35,152 bases of DNA from Lingula anatina. Lineage: Eukaryota > Brachiopoda > Lingulata > Lingulida > Lingulidae. Below the pieces are notes generated by a model. The model searched no databases. It had not been told where the DNA came from and saw only the letters and a list, made by a program, of their open reading frames with translations. The position numbers were made by a program, and so were the translations under genes. Shown piece after piece: positions 11,565 to 21,638 of the stretch (positions are counted from its first letter, which is position 1; the number at the start of each line of letters is the position of its first letter). Location of the stretch: the NCBI RefSeq assembly GCF_001039355.2, contig NW_019775600.1:176384-211535 (forward strand). The letters run 5' to 3'.

Positions 11565-12009
11565 TTAATTAATTTATTTATTTATTCTGGTTAATTGTAA
11601 CAATGGTTTCGTTGTCAGATCTTCTCAAGAAACAGATCCACGCATGCGTGACCAGTATGCCTCCCTGTCTGGAGCCCAGTCTTATCAGAACAGAGATACT
11701 TACGAACCACGTGGTTATAGGTCGCCACAAGGTCAGGGTCAACCACCACGTGGTTACGACACGCCGTCATCGGGAGGATCACGAGGTGCCCCACGTGACT
11801 ATTCCCGTGGCTCTGGCAGCGCCCCCTATTACCAAAGGCCGTATGACTCTCGCACACCTCGGTCAGACGACAGGGCGGCGCTGCATGCGCCGAGGCAAGC
11901 GGCAGATAGTAGAAGGAGATTATATGAAGACGAGGATGATGGAGGATTTGTAAATACGGCCTACACCCCTGACACGCCCTCAAAGAATTTTGCAGAAACT
12001 TACATCTGA
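8417..12009 (+). CDS. Four-pass membrane protein, LAPTM/DUF4728-like, eight exons
   Basis: Spliced CDS: 8417-8497, 8876-8939, 9254-9351, 9681-9768, 10194-10270, 10622-10687, 10875-11410 and 11619-12009, giving 466 residues; all borders are GT/AG and all phases fit. The N-terminus (MGLERMKKCCFCWNLTQG) is a Cys-rich cytosolic start typical of LAPTM/DUF4728-like tetraspan proteins. Hydrophobic segments lie at about 19-38, 54-76, 86-110 and 124-150. The tail (about 151-466) is long, basic and rich in Arg, Pro, Ser, Gly and Tyr. It carries PPSY at 263-266, a Nedd4-type WW ligand known in LAPTM proteins, and ends ETYI, a class I PDZ ligand pattern. LAPTM relatives act in endolysosomes; insect pasiflora-type tetraspans, as I recall them, act at septate junctions. 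Either role is inference. Confidence 0.88.
8693..8727. repeat. (TC)n microsatellite
   Basis: A CT run within coding intron 1 of the four-pass gene, in a generally pyrimidine-rich stretch. Confidence 0.9.
8876..8939 (+). CDS. Four-pass gene, coding exon 2
   Basis: Begins after TTTTCAG and ends in phase 1 before GTAAGT. Encodes the rest of membrane segment 1 and the loop GEKLGSYHSRW; the following Arg codon is split across the intron. Confidence 0.88.
9254..9351 (+). CDS. Four-pass gene, coding exon 3
   Basis: Begins after ATGCAG and ends in phase 0 before GTGAGT. Encodes FPHVHIGFYTAV and membrane segment 2, ending ANGVSR. Confidence 0.88.
9681..9768 (+). CDS. Four-pass gene, coding exon 4
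   Basis: Begins after TTTGTAG and ends in phase 1 before GTGAGT. Encodes KSKYFLIPWILFEPIW and the rest of membrane segment 3, ending VVLPS. Confidence 0.88.
10194..10270 (+). CDS. Four-pass gene, coding exon 5
   Basis: Begins after CTTTTAG and ends in phase 0 before GTGAGT. Encodes the loop YPTEVGNPEDLTPS and the first part of membrane segment 4, ending CLLN. Confidence 0.88.
10622..10687 (+). CDS. Four-pass gene, coding exon 6
   Basis: Begins after ATTTCCAG and ends in phase 0 before GTACTT. 22 codons encode IYALICVCFFYWELSKEP, closing membrane segment 4 and entering the cytosol. Confidence 0.85.
10875..11410 (+). CDS. Four-pass gene, coding exon 7
   Basis: Begins directly after a (TTTA)n tract ending TTTCAG and ends in phase 2 before GTAATT. 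Encodes residues 159-336: a basic stretch (RKSFRRSKKWGRNQARR), then a Pro/Ser/Arg-rich part with the PPSY motif at 11187-11198. The open frame runs upstream of the acceptor to an ATG at 10800, but that part is intron. Confidence 0.88.
11528..11586. repeat. (TTTA)n microsatellite before the last exon
   Basis: A tetranucleotide run in the last intron of the four-pass gene, close to the acceptor at 11618. A shorter run of the same unit abuts the exon 7 acceptor at 10874. Confidence 0.88.
11619..12009 (+). CDS. Four-pass gene, terminal coding exon 8
   Basis: Begins after GTTGTCAG, completing a split Arg codon. Encodes a tail rich in Gly, Tyr, Arg, Ser and Pro with repeated short phrases (EPRGYRSPQ, PPRGYDTP) and an acidic cluster (LYEDEDDGGF), then FAETYI and TGA at 12007-12009. 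Confidence 0.88.
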
Positions 12010-12784
12010 GTTGTGTATTAAATATGACTGTAGGGCTACCACAGACCGCGTACTTAGGGAGATGCACCTTTTGAAGAAAATTTCGATTGAAGGAAACATA
12101 TTTGTTTCTTTAAAGGCTACGTTAAGTCGTTCATGATGCACAAGTTTTTTTTTTGTTACGCGGTGTTCACAAAATTATTTACCAGATTATATACTGGATT
12201 CATTGACATTATTCAGTGAAACCGTAACCTGGTGTCTCCTTTCTCCTGTCTGGCGTGGTTAAACCACCACGCGTTTTGCCAGTGAACTCTTGAAGTTCGC
12301 CTCTTCACTATCTGCACTATCAGCGCTAACACGCCTCTGTGTTTTTGTCACCGAGGAAAAAAATTCAGACGCCACGCTGCAAATTTTAAACAAAAAAATT
12401 CAGCGAGATTTATTTCTAATCCAGTTGTTCACTTGTTTGGCAAAGCTGTATACGTACGTGTTCCTAAGTGAAAGGCCACCCGTCCATTTGCAGATACAAA
12501 TGATCACACCTATTAAAATCAGTCAGGCTGTATACCTACCACTAATTAACTATACCATGTGGCCCATTTCTTTCATTGCCGTGACGCATTCAGGGTTTCC
12601 AATATGGCGCCGACTATATCCGCTCAGGATTTAACAGACTGAGATTAAAGTTTGCAATAACCAAGATGTTTAATTATTCTTGATAAAGGACCATGACTTT
12701 GAGTCCGTATTTAAGTGTGGCTATTTGCTGTTGAATTCACTGAAGCGATGTATTTTTCTACAACCTACGCGTAGCTCTCTCTTT
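12010..12784 (+). other. Probable 3' UTR of the four-pass gene
   Basis: No further exon seen. ATTAAA at about 12644-12649 is a candidate polyadenylation signal. The frame at 12290-12634 has no family likeness and is treated as chance. Confidence 0.4.
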
Positions 12785-13122
12785 CAGGCCTACCCAACTA
12801 CCAGACTCGCCACTGATCGATTCCGAATTCACCGGTAGATCGGACCACACTACCCGTTTTTAAGGTGTGCGTCAGTACGCATTTCTTAGTATCATCCCTC
12901 GGAAGAAAATTTGAGATGAGATACACTACTTTCCAACCCCGCTCAGAATCATCACTGTATCACATCGCGTAGGCCTACTAGCTATAGACAAGAGCGGTGT
13001 CGCGTCTGTTACTTCGAAGCGCGTATACGTACTGACGCACACCTTGGAAACGGGTAGTGTGGTCCGATCTACCGGTGAATTCAGGATCATTCGGTGCCGA
13101 GTCTGGTAGTTGGATAGGCCTG
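12785..13122. mobile_element. MITE family 2, long inverted repeats, TCTTT target duplication
   Basis: This 338-bp element has ends CAGGCCTACCCAACTACCAG (left) and, on the opposite strand, CAGGCCTATCCAACTACCAG (right). The similarity continues about 95 bases inward to a shared GTGTGCGTCAGTACG. TCTTT occurs directly on both sides (12780-12784 and 13123-13127), a perfect 5-bp target duplication. No transposase frame fits in it, so it is non-autonomous. I do not assign a superfamily. Confidence 0.85.
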
Positions 13123-14006
13123 TCTTTAGACCATGTAATTACTGGCTTAATTTCTAACTTACTATTAGTAAAAACAAACTCTCTCAAACAAAAATTGATA
13201 TAAAACAAATTAAGGCTGTGTTGGGAATGTATTATTATTATTTATTGCTGTGCTTTTAATGTCTGTCATTTATAGACAAAGTACTGACACATTAATTTAT
13301 ATAATAAGCTTAAAACTGTTTTATACATACAGCATAACTATAGGCACATTTCTCAACAATTTCTCTTAAGAAGTATATATCGTAGAAATGATATTTTTGT
13401 TAATATATCTATTAGAATAATTAAAATAATATTTATATATATGGACTGGCTTGTCTTAGTTGAAGTCTGCACTCTCTGAGTGCTATTCACTGGGCATCAG
13501 TTTCAGCCGAAAATAAACTGCTCTGGTCTAAAGCTCTATTGCTACCAAAGAGGCGCCGACTATGTAAATCAATGGCAGCATGCGACTAGAGCCTTTAACA
13601 TAATTTCCATATGAGAAAATGTGGACAGAAACACCATTGCTGGTTTAGAGTACTGCAAGGCTGGGAACAATAGTAGCGCAATTTTATATATGTACACCAC
13701 TCAACTTCATATATTTTGGTTTTTGTTATATGTTTCGTATTTGCTCTAAATACATGTACATACTGTATATATACATAAATGATTCATATGTATTAATTTT
13801 TTAATCTGAAATGTTTGTGAATTGTGAAAGTGATAATTAAAATCTAACTGATGTTAACGTCAATGATAGATATTTTCTATGACCACCATGCATTTATTCA
13901 ATAATTTGGATCCCTTCTTATGATAACGTTTATACTGAATGGGAAATCCGAAGTCCCTTTTTTAGATAAAAAAATCAACAATAGAGCGAGAAAAAAGTCG
14001 TAGACT
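13123..14006. other. AT-rich intergenic, nothing recognised
   Basis: No exon or RNA gene seen. AATAAA at 13512-13517 could be a distal polyadenylation signal of the four-pass gene, in which case the MITE at 12785-13122 would lie in its 3' UTR. Confidence 0.4.
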
Positions 14007-14260
14007 GGGTTCCCATGCTTATATCGGTCCATCTGGATCAGTCTAACTCCCTGGGGAGTCTCACTAAATTGCTATCAACTTAACCAGCTTAAATGTCTGT
14101 CACGCCTACCGCATCAGCTAGGAAATAAAGATAATTACCCCTTAACAGCTTTTCTGGGCGTGACAGACATTTAAGCTGGCAAAGGTTATAGCAATTTAGT
14201 GAGACTCCCCAAGGAGATAGATCTACCCAAATAAGGAATATATATATCAGGAATGGTCCC
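14007..14260. mobile_element. MITE family 1, long copy
   Basis: A 254-bp palindrome-like element. The left half contains GGGGAGTCTCACTAAATTGC and the right half contains its reverse complement, GCAATTTAGTGAGACTCCCC. The inner phrases TTAAATGTCTGTCACGCC and GGCGTGACAGACATTTAA also pair. The outer ends (GGGTTCCCATG and GGGACCATTCC) are more diverged. It shares core phrases with the copies at 1901-2022 and 18621-18831. The target duplication is not clear here. Confidence 0.75.
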
Positions 14261-15680
14261 GTATTCTTCTTTTTCCATCCCGTCCCTGTACTTGTATTTT
14301 ATATTTAATATTTTATCTAATGGTTTATTTTTAAGTGCAGGCTCGTCTTCCTGGTAGGCCTACATTACATGAAAATATATCAACATCTGGTACTCTTATT
14401 TTATACTCTTTTTTTAAGGTCTAAATTGGGTACGATTAGCAGCTTTGTCGGATACACAGAACCTTTCATTCGCACATACTGTACCTCAGCTGGAAAGAAA
14501 TATAATGGTTAGATGGGAAATGTATGTGGACAGTGTACTTTGGTCCTCAGGAAGATAATCCCGAAACCTGTAAACCAAGTTTTTTTTTCAGTGGTGCTTT
14601 AGCAACCAACATTTCGCCTGTTTTATCTTAAGTAGTTTAAACATTACACATGAAGTCGCCCACTTGAAGTTATTTGAACTACACGTGATAGGCCTACCAT
14701 AGTGCGGTCCACACATCCACTGATAGCAGGTTTACAGTATCTGCAACACATTAACTTGGTCAACCGTGAGGTAATAATTAACAGAGGATAAATACTGATA
14801 ACCTTTAATCCTTCCATGATCAATAAATCGATGTAACGATCCGCACTTGTTGTTCGCAGCTTCTGTATATTTATCCTTAGTCTCCCTCCATTACGGCAAT
14901 CTTTCGCCAAACGATAAAGATATTTTACTTTGCTCTAAATGAGATTTTTAAAATGGTTAGAAATTTTGCGAACTTCAGGTTTAAACCATTATATATCAAT
15001 TTAGATGTTATGTGACAATTTGTTTTTCATTTCCACCATTTTTTAACTGGTAATATGTCGCAAATTAATAATGAACTTTCTCAAAGAGTCATAAACTTAA
15101 TATTCATCGTATTGGCATTTTGAAAACATAATGTTAATAATAATTATTATACTAATTATACTAATTATAATATTAATATTAATTACCATACTAATTATAA
15201 TATTAGTATGAACTAATAGTATGAACTATCAAACCATGCCATGTTGTATAATACAGCTGAGATCAAACTGATAACGCGACGGAGAGCCCTGTTTTGTGAT
15301 AGCAATAAATTAACTATGGCCTAATTTGATAGGCACGTGAGAGGTAGCCAAGTTCATAATTCAGACTGCGGTATACGACATCAGTGGAGCCTCCACACTT
15401 ACTACCTAACAATTCTGAAAAACGTTACTGTAACACGGGGGACCTTTTAAGAGCACCAAGGTGATGACGACATTAGGACTGCCCCACCCGTAAAAATCAA
15501 CCTGAAATAAGGAGCTCGCTGTAAGTATAGTATTAGTATAAATTAACGTAAAGATTCGACGTTTAAACGTACTCTAGCTAGGATCACGGTAAGTTAAAGG
15601 GTTTATACCCTATCGACGAAAATTAGGCAAATATTGAATTGGTGCCACTGTCTTGTAATCTGACAACAAAGGGGCCTTTT
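14261..15680. other. Intergenic, AT-rich with small inverted repeats
   Basis: No exon seen. At about 15130-15220 there is a dense cluster of TAATTATAATATTA-type inverted phrases, able to form several small hairpins. TAGGCCTA occurs at 14355 and 14689. Confidence 0.5.
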
Positions 15681-15688
15681 TCACAAGG

Positions 15689-15762
15689 ATCGGTATACTT
15701 TGGTGATGCACCCTGTATCGGTACACTTTGGTGATATAGTCCGCGTCGGTACAGTTTGAGAG
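15689..15762. repeat. Three short tandem units, TCGGTACACTTTGGTGAT type
   Basis: TCGGTATACTTTGGTGATG, TCGGTACACTTTGGTGATA and TCGGTACAGTTTGAGAG follow each other at about 28-30 base spacing, upstream of the SLC17 gene. They could be repeated protein-binding sites or a small minisatellite; sequence alone does not decide. Confidence 0.55.
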
Positions 15763-15850
15763 ACTAATCACTCACTAGAGTGGCTATTATAGAGTGCCAC
15801 CCAAACGGAGCCATCTTTCTCAACACGGCCAGGAAATTAAAACTCGATCA

Positions 15851-15893
15851 GCTTCACAGCAAGAGGCGCACTCTTGTGAAGAGCATATATAAA
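15851..15893 (+). promoter_or_regulatory. Hairpin and TATA-like box upstream of the SLC17 gene
   Basis: CTTCACAGCAAGAG and CTCTTGTGAAG (15851-15880) form an inverted repeat. Directly after it comes TATATAAA at 15886-15893. It could be a core promoter for an upstream noncoding exon, since an acceptor-like TTTTTCAG lies at 16386. Weak evidence. Confidence 0.25.
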
Positions 15894-15927
15894 CTGTAGC
15901 GGTACAAATTATAGAGATACTTATCAA

Positions 15928-15966
<39 letters not shown>
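15928..15966. repeat. (AAT)n microsatellite
   Basis: A run of about 13 AAT units upstream of the SLC17 gene. Confidence 0.9.
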
Positions 15967-15968
<2 letters not shown>

Positions 15969-16071
15969 AACGAATTAATAAGTACATAAGTGAATATCCT
16001 TCAATTGCCGCCCGAGGTACATGGATAAACCATAGAGGACTAACAGGTGCCTAAGGTACAGCGCTGACTAT

Positions 16072-16286
16072 GGCTGCATTCACAACCAGTTGATCCGCGG
16101 ACTAACTGATTCCCCGATCAAATATGGCCGAACCGCTTGAAAATTAAGCTTGGCACATAATCCCTTAAACAATAGACACTGAATAGATACCCTGTAGGGG
16201 TTATGAGGCAAGCTTTCAAATGGATCGGCCATATTTGATCTGCGGATCTTTTAGTCCGCGGATCAACTGTGGTTGTGAATGCGGCC
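16072..16286. mobile_element. MITE family 3, copy upstream of the SLC17 gene
   Basis: A 215-bp element with ends GGCTGCATTCACAACCAGTT and, on the opposite strand, GGCCGCATTCACAACCACAG. The arms extend about 60 bases and include GATCCGCGGACTAA and AAATATGGCCG. Related copies flank exon 11C at 31446-31619 and 31913-32076. It lies about 100 bases before the presumed SLC17 5' UTR exon and may affect the promoter. Confidence 0.8.
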
Positions 16287-16386
16287 TGTATGTAAACCTT
16301 AATATTAAACTGTATACGTTTTTGTGACATATAATTCATTTGAAATCCGTTAAATTATACTGAAACCTGAAAGTGTTGTTTTTCAG

Positions 16387-16604
16387 ATTTTTCTATGGAC
16401 TGGACCTCAATAAAGAAACGCAGCCTTTGGACTTGAGGTTCCATCAGAGATTAATCTCATTGTGATAAAAGGGATCGAGACGTTGGGAAGGTTTCATAAT
16501 TCTATAACAAAGAAATCAGCAGTCTTCAGTAGCTGAGGGTACCCTTCTCCTCGGGGAAACCTTAGAAATTAACGTACTGCACGTACTCGTCAAGGCCCTA
16601 CAAC
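16387..16604 (+). other. Presumed 5' UTR of the SLC17 gene
   Basis: The stretch between an acceptor-like TTTTTCAG (16386) and the first ATG at 16605. It is less AT-rich than its surroundings and has no competing long frame. Whether 16387 is a splice border or the transcript starts within this stretch is not decided. Confidence 0.4.
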
Positions 16605-16650
16605 ATGGACGAGAGTGAGCCCATCTTGGACTTCAGGTCCGCAAAGAGAG
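16605..16650 (+). CDS. SLC17 gene, exon 1 (N-terminus 1)
   Basis: Encodes [15 protein letters not shown] and the first base of codon 16, then GTGAGT; phase 1. The ATG has a favourable purine at -3 (CAACATGG). ESEPIL resembles the acidic dileucine motif by which sialin reaches lysosomes, with Ile in place of the first Leu. Confidence 0.8.
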
Positions 16651-17272
16651 GTGAGTCGAAGGCCTTCAACAACATTACGTAGTAATATGTATTCACGTAC
16701 TCCTAGGGTTTGGAATGGGAGTGCAATATTGAAGAAATTAGACTTGTTATTGCTGTTAATTTAATTGTGTCCCTGGTGGAGATCTGACGTAGCCTTTTGT
16801 GTAAGATCATCCAAAAGTCCTGTTTTATTTATTTATTTATTTATTTATTTATTTTCAATTCTTCACTAAGAAGTCCTTTCCCTTTCCTTTTTCTCAATAT
16901 ATGGAAAATTATGCCCCTATGAATTAAACGATGCAATATGTTATATGCAAAATCCGATAACGGATGACCTGATGGTGATAACGAGGCTGATATGTGGAGT
17001 GTGGGACGACATGGCAGAAAGCGAGAAGAGTGAGACAGACAGCGACAGTGAAGTCGACGAAGATATTAGTCCGTTAATTTCTCCTCCAGTTAAACAGATA
17101 GGTATCGATTGTTCTGTTCACTTTTTGATGTCGAATAAGGTCAGTGAATCAGCTGTATCGTATTTAGCTGCAAGCTTACAGCTGATCATGAGTTAATTGA
17201 AGCCAGTGACAACACTGTTGATATTTATACTGCGAAGCAGGCAGCAACAACCCCTCCCCCACGCCCCGCGTG

Positions 17273-17309
<37 letters not shown>

Positions 17310-20300
17310 ACTGTGCCCCCCCCCCCTTCCAATTCATGTTCTTCTTTCTGGCTGCTGCAATTTTTTTATTTCACACTTGATTCACTAAGTTTCTTCTCTC
17401 AGGCGCGTTTTGCTGAGCAATGACCTGCATATGTACATGCAGACATGAATCTGCACTTTGTAACTGTAAATGATGTTTTGTCATGCCATATTGCTGCATA
17501 AGGAAGGGGGGGGGGGCAGGGTCAGCTTAGGGAAGCTTTGTTTTAAATATGTGAACCAAACTGTTGCAGTCAAACTTCTTCAGTCCATCTCTGCTTGAGG
17601 AAAAGAAATAGAAACCAGTTATATTTAACCTAAATTCTCTAAGTGTCTGTCCTTGCTTTAATCAATGCATCATAGTTCTGCAGTGTAAGGAGGGAGAAGA
17701 TGGTGGTTTGGGTGAGGTTGGTGGGTAAGGGTAGGGGTAGTCCTGCCTCCCCCCCCCCCCCTTCGGTTTCTGAAAAATATATCACACCAATATATTCTCC
17801 TTTTAGAATTTTGACTAGCTAAATCATAGTTATAAACAGTATGTACCAAAGGGCACTGTTTGCTCTCCAAAACACCAAAAACTTTTCGGGGCCCAAGAGC
17901 AGGCCCTGAACCCACACCGAGGGGGCAATGGTCGGCTTTGCATCCCAGGTCTGTCGTCCTGGACCCCTCCTACAAAAATAATCCTGGATTTGCCTCGAGG
18001 TGGGGTTATGTCATGGTACTTCTCTATACATCCCCTATCTTGCCTGCATACTATATACCTCAATTGTTACTGTCCATACATATCATAATTTATTATTATT
18101 TTCTTAATTTCTTTAATTAAATAATAATAAATTAATCAATTGATTGATTTGACTATATCTATCTATCTATATATATGTGTATCTTTTCAGAGAGTACAGG
18201 AGGATTTTTCTCATGTCGCAATGTGCTGGCATTGATGGCATTCATGGGCTTTGTGAATGTCTACGCACTCCGTGTCAACCTCAGCGTTGCCCTTATCGCC
18301 ATGGTCAACGAGACGGACTCCAAGTCCCTGAACTCAACTGATGGACAATGTCCAGTGACAGAAGTGAATTCAACATCCCCTTTTAAAAAGAATGGAGTAA
18401 GTCTAGAGGATGGTACAGATGTTTATGTGGGTTTTATGTACTGTACTGTACCTTCTACCAGGGACATGGATTTATTGTTCACTAGATATCCACAGATACA
18501 GTTGTATGTCTCTGGGTTAATTCATGGTTTTTCTCTGCACTGCAAGAAAAATCCACATAGAAACTGTAGCCCTGGTAGAGGGTACGTTATATGTGGGTTT
18601 TATTTGCAATCTGCATCTAAGACCCCATTCCCAGAGATTAGATCGATCCAACTAGACCGGCCTAACTCCCTAGGGGTCAGGCTAAATAGCTGTCAGCCGA
18701 GTAGGCACAAAAGTTAATTACCCCCTTACAGCTTGTAGTAGGCGGGACGGACATTTAAGCCGGATTATCTGACAGTAATCTAGAGACTTCCCATGGGGAT
18801 AGATCGATCTAAAATCTATGGGAATGCGCCCTAAAAGTCATACAGAGGCCTTGTTCTAGAATATATTAATATAATTTTGATGACTTATATACTCAAACTT
18901 TATAAAAATTCATAGGCGTTTTATATTATGACCAAATATGTTAAATTTTACTTTTCCTGCACATATATTAATAATAATAGTTGTTACAGTATTCTATGGA
19001 GTTTTAAGACACTTCCTTTATGAAATCTCCAGACCCTTTTTATTATCAGTAATTGGAACTGCAACTTTGTTTTCGAAGTGCTAGTATAGATTGATTTAGT
19101 TTCAGATTTGTCTGTTAGGTTACGAGATGAAGTCATTTATGATAAATGTTCATAATTTTCCAGAAATGTAAGTAATTTTTTTTCAATTCCAGAACTTTAA
19201 CTGGGATGAAAACCTTCAGGGTCTCATTCTGGGTGCCTTCTTCTATGGTTACATCACCACCCAAATCCCTGGGGGTTGGCTGGCCAACTGGATGGGGGGG
19301 AAGGTCCTCTTTGGGGGCGGAATATTTATAACTGCTTTGCTGAGCATTGTGATTCCAATCTGTGCCAAAACCAGTGTGTCTTTACTGATAGCTGTCAGGG
19401 TGGTACAGGGAATAGGAGAGGTGAGGTTGTTACAGGAAATACGATTGGATGATATTAGTCATATGTTTTGTTCTGTGAATTTTGATTGGTCACTTCTCTG
19501 TTTGAAGTTGTCATCCTGATTGAAAACTGATGTGATTGCTTTGTTGCAACGGGCAGTTTGATTGGTTAAAGGTGTGATTTTAATTGGTCACAATTGGCAT
19601 ATGTTGATATTATTTATTTAAGAAATAAAGAAATGCTGAGAAATGATAAGAATTGCTGGTACAGGTTTTATAATTGGTTGATATTGATCTATCTTTTTAT
19701 TTTTCATAACATAGTATTATGTGATTATTTTTTGTGATCAAAATGCTATCGATTCTAATATGTAATTGTAAGGGGGTTCTGGAATTACAGAATTGAGTAT
19801 TGAATAAACTATTATTTTTTTGATAATTTATATAATATTGATCGCTTGATGAATATTCTGAGTTATTTTGATCACAAGAATTTAACAGTGTCACTGGATA
19901 ATTGATTATACGAAGTACTAGTAGGCTGTTTCAATCTCTGCTGTATCAATATATATGAAGTTTTTTTTTTAATCCCAGGGTGTCACATTTCCCGCCATGC
20001 ATGCTATGTGGGGAAGGTGGGCCCCACCATTAGAGAGGAGTCGACTGGTTTCTTTTAGCTACGCAGGTATTCACTTCTCACTTGAATTTTGGTACAAAAA
20101 TATTTTTTCATGATAGAGTAAATGAATCAATTATGAACATGTTAGGGTATTGCAGAATATAATTTAGTGGAGAGTTATTGTCATTTAAAGGCTTAGAGCT
20201 AGTTTTAATTTAAATAGTTTTATATATTGGTCAATTTAATTAACAGAAGTATAATGTAATTAAAGCAAAAAATAAATCATGGTTTCTTTTAGCTACGCAG

Positions 20301-21595
20301 GTATTCACTTCTCACTTGAATTTTGGTACAAAAATATTTTTTCATGATAGAGTAAATGAATCAATTATGAACATGTTAGGGTATTGCAGAATATAATTTA
20401 GTGGAGAGTTATTGTCATTTAAAGGCTTAGAGCTAGTTTTAATTTAAATAGTTTTATATATTGGTCAATTTAATTAACAGAAGTATAATGTAATTAAAGC
20501 AAAAAATAAATCATGATTTAGATAAAATCGAATGTTAACAATTCATAACTAAGTTATAAGTTGAAAAAATATTAATATGTAGTCTAGAGTTTTACTCAAA
20601 TGTCAACAGTAAGGTTACCTGAAGGTTTCTAGTGGCATGTATTGTAACAGAAATAATTTCATTTGATTGTTTCAGGAGCTCAACTGGGCACTGTTATAGC
20701 TCTCCCTATCTCAGGGTACCTGTGTCAGTCATCACTTGGATGGGAGTCAGTGTTTTATGTATTTGGTGAATTGACATTTTCCAATATGCTTTATATAGTA
20801 TAACAGTAGTCTTATCTAGTATATATTTCTTATACGTATTAAACATAGTATTATGTGATGCTAAATAACAGTATTTTTTCGTGATCAAAATGCTATTGAT
20901 TTTTATTTCTTGGTAAAATGTCATTGAAAATTGTTAGTTATTTTAAATTTGCATTTTGTGTCAAAAGGTGGCGTTGGCTGTGTCTGGTATGTTGCCTGGA
21001 TGATATCAGTTTAATATATTAAAATGTTAGTTTATCTTTCCTGCCAAAAGGTGGCGTTGGTTGTGTCTGGTGTGTTGCCTGGATGATATCAGTTTAATAT
21101 ATTAAAATGTTAGTTTAATTATCATTTGTGCCAAAAGGTGGCGTTGGTTGTGTCTGGTGTGTTGCCTGGATGTTCATAGTCTCTGACAGCCCAGCAAAAC
21201 ACCCCAGGATAAGCAGAGAGGAGAAAGACTATGTGGAAACCAGCATTGGTGTGGATAAACACAAGGTGGGTGTGTTAAGGGGGGGGGGGGTTGGTAGGGG
21301 GAGGAAGGGGGTAATCACAGCCCAGTAAAATTTCTCAAATATAAGCAGAGAGGAGACAGAATTATCTGAATAGAAACCAATACATTGGTATGGAGGCGTT
21401 AGGATGAGTGAGTTGTTGAGTTAAAGACACGTAAGGGAAAATGTCGGAAAACATACTATGAGAATACAACCACATGAGAATTCTTTAATATAATTATCAT
21501 CCAGGAATGAGTGCATCAAAAAATGAAAATTGAAGACAGCTTATTTCTTGTGTTTGGAAAAAAAAGGTAAACATAAAGGGCATTCAAAGAGAAAA

Positions 21596-21638
<43 letters not shown>

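Noticed and set aside
12290-12634. 114-codon plus-strand frame after the four-pass gene
   Set aside because: No splice signals, no family likeness, and it lies in the probable 3' UTR.
18397-18717. Continuation of the exon 2 frame
   Set aside because: A strong GTAAGT donor in the right phase ends the exon; the rest is intron and runs into a MITE.
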